Origin: an uncultured Lachnospiraceae bacterium
GTDB taxonomy: Bacteria > Bacillota > Clostridia > Lachnospirales > Lachnospiraceae
DNA length: 13,627 nucleotides
Reading direction: 5' to 3'
Assembly (NCBI GenBank): GCA_902463835.1
Contig: CABQGZ010000032.1
Span: 1-13,627, forward strand
Under the pieces are notes generated by a model. The model was not told where the DNA came from. It made no database searches and was given only the letters and a program-made list of their open reading frames with translations. Shown piece after piece: positions 7,830 through 13,627 of this stretch. Position 1 is the first letter of the stretch. Each line of letters begins with the position of its first letter. The translations under genes and the position numbers were made by a program.

Positions 7830-10800
7830 TTAATATCTCTGCCATTTCCTGCGAATCAGCAAACCTGCCATACCTAAGGCAAACAGTACTGCTGCCCAGC
7901 ATACGGCAACTGCAACAAAATCTCCGGTCTTCGGTGATTCTGTCTCCTCTTTGTTATCACCTTTGTCATCATCTTTACTGTCATCCTTGTTACCATCGTC
8001 TTTGTCGCCGTCGCCTTTATCGCCGTCTTCATTACCGTCGTCCGGCTTTAACGCTAATCCCTTAAATGCATCTTCCAATGCTTTCTCTATGGCGTCTGCC
8101 TCTTCCTGGGTAAGCTCCTCATTTCGAAGAGCCACTCTTGCTGCCTCACGTGCCGCTACAAACACATTCCAGCTTTCATCTGTGTAATTGCCCTGGGTCA
8201 CATTCTTATATTTCTCATAGGCTGCTTCCAATTTGGAGGTATCTGTTCCGCCGATTTCTTCTACCAGAATATCATCCAGTACAATGGGTGCCGGATTATC
8301 CATCACAGCAATGGACACGTTCTGGCGATAGATACCGAACCACAGCTGATCGGATTCCGCCGTAAATTCATGGGAGTATACTTTCGTGGTGGAGGTAGGC
8401 TCCAGGGTCTCACGGTAAATCAAATTCCCCGGATTCTTTCTCTCTGCCAAGGTCAATCCGGTATCGCCATCCCCCAATACAAACTGGTAATCATCTACCG
8501 GCTGTGTCTGGTACTTAAAGGTTACCCGATATTGTCTGCCCGGTTTGAAACGAATATTCTGTGGCAAGGTCTGCACTGCAATGCCCTTCTGATCAATACC
8601 TATTACCTTGAGAGCACGATCTCCATTTAACGTATCATCAATATCTACTGTACTGGGATCCCACTTATTGGTACCGTTATTGGTAAAGGGCGCCTGCCCC
8701 AGCTGAATGGAAACACGGGTCTCATGAATGCCTCTTGCTCCACCCAGATTGAAGGGATAATATCCTTCGTAGGTAGGCTTGAATTTTGTCATTGTGTAAT
8801 CCTGCATGCTTTCTGCTTCCGCTTCGCCTTCATTTTCCGCAAGCTCAAAGTCCTGATAGAAAATCACCTTATCCCTGGCATATCCTGCCTCCGGTGCGGG
8901 AAGCTCTGTCTCAAATACACGCACGTTGTCAAACCGTACCTTTCCTTCCCCTGCTTCCGCATGAAGCTTCAGAGTAACGCTGTCTTTTCCAGCCGGCACT
9001 TCAAAGTTCACACGCATGCGAAGCATGTAGGTACCAATCTTGGAATCATACTCGTCATAGTCCAGTAAAATGGATTTGTTGGCGTAACTCTCAAAGGTTT
9101 CAAGGCCATTATCAATGATAATGGATGCTTTTCGCTCCTTGCCCTGCTGAATCTCTACCATAACGCTGGCCGCATAAGTACCTGGCTTTAAGCCGGTAAG
9201 CTTCTGGCTTACCTGAGTTTCGTCGGTTCCGTCGATAACGAGTTCAAAGTTTCTCTGCTCTCCGAAGGGAACGTTTCTTCCCCATCCTACCAGACTGCCA
9301 ACGGAAGTATTGTCGTATTCGGTATCATTTTTCTTCACTGCCGGGGTTCCTTTGTCCACGGTCCATGCCCGTAAGTCGCCATAGTTAAAGCCCGGGTCTT
9401 TCACATAGCTTCCGTCGCCGTAAGCTACGTCTTTTTCTGCTGCCGCTTCACCCTTGTATACCACATAGGCGGCTCTTGCCTTGACATCGGCAATGGTGAT
9501 TGTGCCGTTTTTTACCGTGAGTTCTTTCTTTTCCGTCTTACCCTGATCCGTGAGGCGATAGAGGTATACCGTACCTACATCATCCCAGCTGTCCGGAAGC
9601 TCCCAGGTAGTGGTTCCGCCCTTCTCGTTCCAGTGATACAGTTTTACTTCCTTTTCCTCATCGGTCGGATTTGTCATATCTCCCTCATCCCAGGGAAGCA
9701 GGTAGCTGTCCTCATTGTAGATGACTTTTCCATCTTTGGTGATGGTACGCTTGTTGTCATTTTTCGTATCCTGGAAAACTTCTACATTTTCCTCAAACCA
9801 GATGTGAGTTGCCCATCCCAGATCATCCTTTTCCATCCGAAGAATCGGGAAGTGCTGCATGTATTTTGTGGGCAGGTTATTGTCAAATACCGTTGCAATG
9901 GCAGTATCATAACCATTATTCGTATTTTTCTGGGGCCATCCTTCATAGGTAGTGGTATCTGCACCCATCAGAAGGTTGGCGCTGTTGGGACGTCTGGAGC
10001 TTGCACCTGCCTGATCCTTGTCATCAGCAAAGTTATCCCAGCGATCCTTGGTGTGGTTGAAAATAAATCTTGCAATATCGGATGCATAAGCTTTCAGATT
10101 TGTGGGACTATAGGGTTTCTCTACGGCCCAGTGTGCCCAGACAGCCTCTGCCTCATTCTGATAGGGCCACTCTACAAAGTAGGCAAGCCCTGCTGCCTTA
10201 TAATCCTCTGCCAGCCGTCTGCCCTTCCAGCCATCGCCGGAAAATACATCACTGTAAATGAAGCCCAGATTGGGAACTGCATTTTTAAATCCCACAATAT
10301 CTTTCTGACGTTCCAAGGTGAGCGCCAGCACTGGAATATCCGGGCTGTACACCTGCTGCAGCCAGTGCGAATATGCGGTAAATCCGTGCCCTACCGGTGT
10401 GATGCCATCGGCCTCCATGGCTACGATTTCCGGACGGAACGCACGCGCTTTTCCGTAAATCTCAGTAAAGTTGGTATGTACACCCACCCACGAATTATAA
10501 TTTAAGGTTGCTTCGTCTACATAATACTTGAAATCTTTATATCCGCCCAGCTTGTCATCATAATAACCAAGGTCCGCCCAGTTTCCTTCGTTGTGGTACT
10601 TGTTCAAAATCAACTGACCAAGTCCATCGGTAGCCAGGTATACCTTCTTGGTTTCATCCAGCGATGCCAGGTAGGGATAGTTACCTTCACCGGACTGGGG
10701 AAATACCAGTCTCTGTACCACAGCGTCCGGAATCTGGTCCATACCATCCGTCAGCTCCATAATATCACGGAAAGCAATGGCGCCATCCTGCCAGTCTACA

Positions 10801-13526
10801 TCCCCACTGCGATTCAAATCCTCCGCAAAAGAAATGTACAGTAAGGGTAAATCTTCGGTATATTCTGCCTTGTAGGTTCTGGTCACCACTTCATTCTTTG
10901 CACCATAATCGCCTCTGGTATCCTGGAAAGTCTTGGTGTAATCATCTCCCCGGTATCTCCAGGTACCGGCCCACAGACTGGTCACATAGGAGGTGCCTTC
11001 TTTGACAGACTGCATTGCCAGGCGATTCTCCATGGCATTGCTGCGAATACCGGCAGCTATCTTTTCATTGGACAAAAATGCATATAAATAATCCTTGTCC
11101 ACCTTTTCATTCAAAGGCGTGTAAACGGTCAGATCCTCGAATACATCCCCGGTCTGACGAATATCGGTCACCATCTTGGAGCCTGCAAATGCAGCATCCT
11201 CTTCCAGACTGGATACCGAGATCATCTTATGGCCTGGAATTTCAAACAGAAAAATCCGCTTGTCGTCGCCTTCGCCTTCTTTGATACTGGTAACATCCAT
11301 CTTAAAATCATTTTCATCCACCGCAAAGGTCAGTGTAATCTCTGCTTCCAATTCCGCTACGGTCAGCTTATATTCCGCCTTGGTGTCGCTGATCTTCTGA
11401 TATGCAACTTCCGGCTTATATTCCTTATTGTTAAGCTTAACGGTATCCAGGGGAGCTGTATTTCCCTGCATGATTCCACCGTTTGACAGTAATTTGTATT
11501 CGTATACCTTGGGGAAGCTTTTGTCAATCATCACTTCCAGCTGGTCGTTCTTAAGAATCTCCATATCCTCATTAGCGATCACATTTACCATCACAGTATC
11601 CCTGATGGCGGGATTTAATGCAGAATATGCGGTAATTGTAGTAGTTCCCTCAGAAAGACCGCGTACCACACCGCCAGAGACGGTTGCAATAGACGGATCC
11701 GCGGATTCCCAGTCAATTCTGGTATTGGAACCATCGCTTATGGTAACTGCAAGGGTTACGGATTCTTTATTTTTTACAGAAACCTCTGTCTCAGTAATGT
11801 CCACAGAAGTTACCGGAACAGCCATATTTTCCGCAAGGCGCAGGCTGTCCATGCGGTACAATCCCCAATCACCGGCCGGCCGATCCACACCGACCTTTAC
11901 TTTATCGCCGCCTTGTAATACCAATGCTGCGGACGGGCCGTAATTATAATCACTGTAGCCTGACCAGGCAGGCGCTATCAGACGTACTGCCTTTTCACCG
12001 TTCACCCAGATGGTCATATAATCGGTGGCATGGAGGTAGCTGTCTCTTCCGTACAATACCGACAAATTATATTCTGCCTTTTTTAAATCCGCAGGAAGTG
12101 TAAATTCTACGGCTGCTCCGTTTCCACTGTCATAGAAGCCGTCCACGCATTTTCCCAAAGAAGCTGCACCGTCATTTCTTACAAAAATCTCTTTTGCAGC
12201 ATTCTCGCCCTGTATAAGCTGTCCTTCTTCTGCTTCCAGAATCACTTCAGATGCACCTGCATCGCTGGTTACCTGAATCTCTGCCAGCGCATAAATAGAA
12301 GGAGTCTGCTTCAGCCTTGCCATAATGCGAGTGCTTCCTTCTGCCACCGCAGTTACTTCATCCCCGGCAATGGTGGCAACATCTTCATTTTCGGAAAAGA
12401 ACTCTACGCTCTCAATTTTGCCGGTATCCAGAAGCAGTTTGGCCGTGGAGCCTGCCTGCATCCGCAGTTTGGGATAGGTAAAGGCAATCTGGCTGGAGGG
12501 GTCTGTTGCGCTCTGAGCCTCCAGTTCCACATAATCCATCCGCAGATAGCCCTTATCTCCGGCTGACGCATCTACCTTGAGCGCCACCTGATCTCCCTTT
12601 GCAAGACTAAGGGCAAAGGGGGCTGAATGAATGGTTTTATTCACGTTATCGCTTTCCGCCACCAGTTCCATGGCGCCCTTTTTCTCACCATTTACATAAA
12701 TGCTGATTTGGTCGCCCTTCTCATAGTATTCTCTGGCATATCCAAGATAGAGAAGGTATGCATCCCTGGTATTGTCGCCCAATGAATTGATAAACTGAAT
12801 TCCGGCGCCATCCCCTGCCTGTTCAAAGCCGCCTACGTATTTTCCGCCGCTTGCATACTCCAGCTCTTTTACAAATACACGATTGGCATCCTCTGTACTG
12901 TTGACTCCCTGAAGAAGCGCAAGATCCTCTGCTTCCAGATGGTCCTTCGTGATCTCCTCGGTTCCATAGATTTTCAGCTCGTTGATGGAAGTTCCCCACT
13001 GGCCGTTCTGTACAAAATAGATGCGCACATATCTGCCATATCCGGTTACGGACATTTTCTGGTTTCCTTCCACGCCGCTTCCGGTATAGAGATGACGGAA
13101 GCTTTCTCCGTCCTCGGATACCTGTACCTCATACTTCGGCGCATGTACTCCGCCGGTATCCCAGTCTATCTCTACTTCGCAGATTCCATAGGTCTTGCGC
13201 AAATCAATCTGCACCCAGTGTCCGGGCGTTGTCTCGCCGTCATACCACCGGGTATTCAGATCACCATCGTTTAAGTTCTCCGGGTCATACTCTCCGCTGC
13301 CTGCATTTTTGGAAAAGCTTGCAGACGCGATTCCCTGGCCGCCCAGTTCTTTCACTTCATAGGCAGTATCCGGCGTGTCCTCGTCCGGCCATACCGGCGG
13401 TTCGAATGACCGATTATCAGCAACATCCTCTTCGCGCGCATACACAGGTTCATGAATCGCTAGCTGTGTCAGCAGCATAGCTGCTGCTAAGAACCCACTT
13501 AGTAATCTTACGTACTTCTTACTCAT
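7830..13526 (-). CDS. GH101 endo-alpha-N-acetylgalactosaminidase-like, secreted, multidomain, sortase-anchored
   Basis: A 1898-residue surface enzyme. GH101 enzymes release Gal-beta-1,3-GalNAc (core 1) from Ser/Thr of mucin-type glycoproteins with retention. Order: signal peptide (1-30, cleavage after VYA); CBM32/F5-8 type C module (about 62-188); CBM35-like (195-337); Big2-like (345-420); second CBM35-like (427-565); second Big2-like (571-650); mutarotase-like beta-sandwich (about 655-900); an EF-hand/dockerin-like loop (903-914); the GH101 barrel (about 930-1240); C-terminal catalytic-associated beta domain (about 1240-1358); two galactose-binding-like beta domains (about 1365-1540 and 1550-1758); FIVAR-like helices (1762-1826); an Asp/Gly/Lys linker (1828-1863); SPKTG; membrane helix; basic tail. 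Asp1093 (IYSDVF) fits the nucleophile and Glu1119 (YFVEW) the acid/base. Also family-like are GVHTNFTEIY (His1017), PTKYMQHF and KLYHWNEKGGTTTWELPDSW. The GWNWLDQ substrate motif is changed to YSHWLQQ. Family is strongly supported; exact glycan specificity is open. Confidence 0.92.
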   Translation of the reverse strand: MSKKYVRLLSGFLAAAMLLTQLAIHEPVYAREEDVADNRSFEPPVWPDEDTPDTAYEVKELGGQGIASASFSKNAGSGEYDPENLNDGDLNTRWYDGETTPGHWVQIDLRKTYGICEVEIDWDTGGVHAPKYEVQVSEDGESFRHLYTGSGVEGNQKMSVTGYGRYVRIYFVQNGQWGTSINELKIYGTEEITKDHLEAEDLALLQGVNSTEDANRVFVKELEYASGGKYVGGFEQAGDGAGIQFINSLGDNTRDAYLLYLGYAREYYEKGDQISIYVNGEKKGAMELVAESDNVNKTIHSAPFALSLAKGDQVALKVDASAGDKGYLRMDYVELEAQSATDPSSQIAFTYPKLRMQAGSTAKLLLDTGKIESVEFFSENEDVATIAGDEVTAVAEGSTRIMARLKQTPSIYALAEIQVTSDAGASEVILEAEEGQLIQGENAAKEIFVRNDGAASLGKCVDGFYDSGNGAAVEFTLPADLKKAEYNLSVLYGRDSYLHATDYMTIWVNGEKAVRLIAPAWSGYSDYNYGPSAALVLQGGDKVKVGVDRPAGDWGLYRMDSLRLAENMAVPVTSVDITETEVSVKNKESVTLAVTISDGSNTRIDWESADPSIATVSGGVVRGLSEGTTTITAYSALNPAIRDTVMVNVIANEDMEILKNDQLEVMIDKSFPKVYEYKLLSNGGIMQGNTAPLDTVKLNNKEYKPEVAYQKISDTKAEYKLTVAELEAEITLTFAVDENDFKMDVTSIKEGEGDDKRIFLFEIPGHKMISVSSLEEDAAFAGSKMVTDIRQTGDVFEDLTVYTPLNEKVDKDYLYAFLSNEKIAAGIRSNAMENRLAMQSVKEGTSYVTSLWAGTWRYRGDDYTKTFQDTRGDYGAKNEVVTRTYKAEYTEDLPLLYISFAEDLNRSGDVDWQDGAIAFRDIMELTDGMDQIPDAVVQRLVFPQSGEGNYPYLASLDETKKVYLATDGLGQLILNKYHNEGNWADLGYYDDKLGGYKDFKYYVDEATLNYNSWVGVHTNFTEIYGKARAFRPEIVAMEADGITPVGHGFTAYSHWLQQVYSPDIPVLALTLERQKDIVGFKNAVPNLGFIYSDVFSGDGWKGRRLAEDYKAAGLAYFVEWPYQNEAEAVWAHWAVEKPYSPTNLKAYASDIARFIFNHTKDRWDNFADDKDQAGASSRRPNSANLLMGADTTTYEGWPQKNTNNGYDTAIATVFDNNLPTKYMQHFPILRMEKDDLGWATHIWFEENVEVFQDTKNDNKRTITKDGKVIYNEDSYLLPWDEGDMTNPTDEEKEVKLYHWNEKGGTTTWELPDSWDDVGTVYLYRLTDQGKTEKKELTVKNGTITIADVKARAAYVVYKGEAAAEKDVAYGDGSYVKDPGFNYGDLRAWTVDKGTPAVKKNDTEYDNTSVGSLVGWGRNVPFGEQRNFELVIDGTDETQVSQKLTGLKPGTYAASVMVEIQQGKERKASIIIDNGLETFESYANKSILLDYDEYDSKIGTYMLRMRVNFEVPAGKDSVTLKLHAEAGEGKVRFDNVRVFETELPAPEAGYARDKVIFYQDFELAENEGEAEAESMQDYTMTKFKPTYEGYYPFNLGGARGIHETRVSIQLGQAPFTNNGTNKWDPSTVDIDDTLNGDRALKVIGIDQKGIAVQTLPQNIRFKPGRQYRVTFKYQTQPVDDYQFVLGDGDTGLTLAERKNPGNLIYRETLEPTSTTKVYSHEFTAESDQLWFGIYRQNVSIAVMDNPAPIVLDDILVEEIGGTDTSKLEAAYEKYKNVTQGNYTDESWNVFVAAREAARVALRNEELTQEEADAIEKALEDAFKGLALKPDDGNEDGDKGDGDKDDGNKDDSKDDDKGDNKEETESPKTGDFVAVAVCWAAVLFALGMAGLLIRRKWQRY
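7833..7937 (-). other. Cell-wall sorting signal (SPKTG, hydrophobic helix, basic tail)
   Basis: Residues 1864-1898 of the GH101 protein: SPKTGD at 1864-1869, a hydrophobic stretch at about 1870-1891, then RRKWQRY. This is the three-part signature of sortase substrates. SPKTG rather than LPXTG is the variant known for sortase B substrates of Clostridioides difficile ((S/P)PXTG), and such SPKTG ends are common in clostridia. The protein is therefore expected on the peptidoglycan; no sortase gene lies in this window. Confidence 0.88.
7938..8045 (-). repeat. Low-complexity Asp/Gly/Lys linker region of the GH101 gene
   Basis: Codes for residues 1828-1863, almost only D, G, K, N and E, with imperfect DGDK/DDGNK-type units. 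It would form a flexible, charged, wall-spanning spacer between the FIVAR-like domain and the sortase signal. Repeats like this often vary in copy number between strains. Confidence 0.7.
11577..12944 (-). repeat. Duplicated CBM35-like + Big2-like module pair inside the GH101 gene
   Basis: Residues 195-420 and 427-650 have the same order: a CBM35-like domain then a Big2-like domain. Shared marks are LEAED/LEAEE at the start, GG/GNGA-type turns, ISIYVNGEK versus MTIWVNGEK, GDQVALKVD versus GDKVKVGVD, GYLRMDYVEL versus GLYRMDSLRL, and the Big2 signatures SENEDVATIAGDEVTAVAEG versus SADPSIATVSGGVVRGLSEG. The copies are diverged at protein level, so the duplication is old; it multiplies sugar-binding sites in front of the catalytic domain. 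Confidence 0.75.
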
Positions 13527-13533
13527 TACCCAT

Positions 13534-13540
13534 CCTCCTT
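13534..13540 (-). promoter_or_regulatory. Ribosome binding site of the GH101 gene
   Basis: AAGGAGG lies 7 bases before the ATG at 13526 on the minus strand. The start is further supported by the Lys-rich signal peptide that begins immediately (MSKKYVRLLSGFLAAAMLL). Confidence 0.82.
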
Positions 13541-13580
13541 CATCTTTTTTATTTTCATAGGTATGTGTAGATGTGAGAAT

Positions 13581-13609
13581 AGTATATTAGAAATGAACTT
13601 ATATGAAAA
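13581..13609 (-). promoter_or_regulatory. Candidate sigma-A-type promoter of the GH101 gene
   Basis: On the minus strand a -10 like box TATACT (13581-13586) lies 17 bases after TTTTCA (13604-13609), which matches 4 of 6 positions of TTGACA. A transcript would start near 13574 with a leader of about 48 bases ending in the AAGGAGG site. The weak -35 box fits a promoter that needs an activator. The right-edge region 13541-13627 is otherwise AT-rich and holds no gene I can see. Confidence 0.45.
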
Positions 13610-13627
13610 TGAAATATCTTATACTTG

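Noticed and set aside
7951..8187. Ser/Leu/Pro repeat open frame on the plus strand
   Set aside because: It is the antisense reading of the low-complexity Asp/Gly/Lys linker, which produces Ser-Pro-Leu repeats by itself.
9633..10505. 290-residue open frame on the plus strand opposite the GH101 gene
   Set aside because: It lies antisense to the conserved catalytic barrel, has no Shine-Dalgarno that I see, and its hydrophobic, Ile/Cys-rich composition is what antisense reading of this gene gives.
10942..10950. RGD tripeptide in the GH101 protein (residues 859-861)
   Set aside because: It lies in a core beta-sandwich strand region of the catalytic part; a chance tripeptide is far more likely than an integrin-binding motif.
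1..13627. CRISPR array, tRNA, rRNA, transposase or phage genes
   Set aside because: No regular spacer-repeat pattern, cloverleaf-like segment or mobile-element protein was recognised; the window is almost fully occupied by five coding sequences.

Overview
The window looks like a carbohydrate-utilisation locus from a low-to-mid GC Gram-positive gut bacterium, most likely a Clostridia/Lachnospiraceae-type Firmicute. Three things point there: strong AGGAGG-type ribosome binding sites before every complete gene, a YesM/YesN-type two-component pair, and a secreted multidomain protein ending in an SPKTG sortase signal, a hydrophobic segment and an RRKWQR tail. The taxonomic call is inference; there is no rRNA or marker gene.

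Layout. Left block, plus strand: the 3' part of a YesM-like sensor histidine kinase (1-1499, entering from outside the window) overlaps by 4 bases a YesN-like response regulator with a C-terminal AraC-type DNA-binding domain (1496-2992). Right block, minus strand, in transcription order: a 1898-residue cell-wall-anchored GH101 endo-alpha-N-acetylgalactosaminidase-like enzyme (13526-7830), a hairpin terminator or attenuator (7710-7744), a 1017-residue GH95-like alpha-L-fucosidase/galactosidase-family protein without signal peptide (7674-4621), and 13 bases later a GH43 subfamily-11-type beta-xylosidase/alpha-L-arabinofuranosidase, also without signal peptide (4607-2952). The two blocks converge, and the regulator and GH43 coding sequences overlap tail to tail by 41 bp. 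No tRNA, rRNA, insertion sequence or CRISPR array was seen. The only gene-free stretches are 7675-7829 and the right edge 13527-13627.

How it may work (inference): the kinase senses an extracellular sugar or oligosaccharide through its extracytoplasmic domain and phosphorylates the AraC-type regulator, which activates the glycosidase genes. The surface GH101 enzyme binds glycoprotein or mucin through several carbohydrate-binding modules and releases an O-glycan disaccharide or a related glycan. A transporter, not in this window, imports the product, and the cytoplasmic GH95-like and GH43 enzymes trim terminal sugars. Pairing a mucin-type endo-enzyme with a GH43_11 enzyme is unexpected.

The main points of interest are departures from the textbook active sites. 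The GH95-like enzyme has Asp and Glu where the characterised Bifidobacterium enzyme has Asn and Asp. The GH101 enzyme keeps its apparent nucleophile and acid/base residues but has an altered substrate-binding tryptophan motif and a shorter loop between the two catalytic residues. Together these suggest a locus for a non-standard glycan, which needs biochemical proof.
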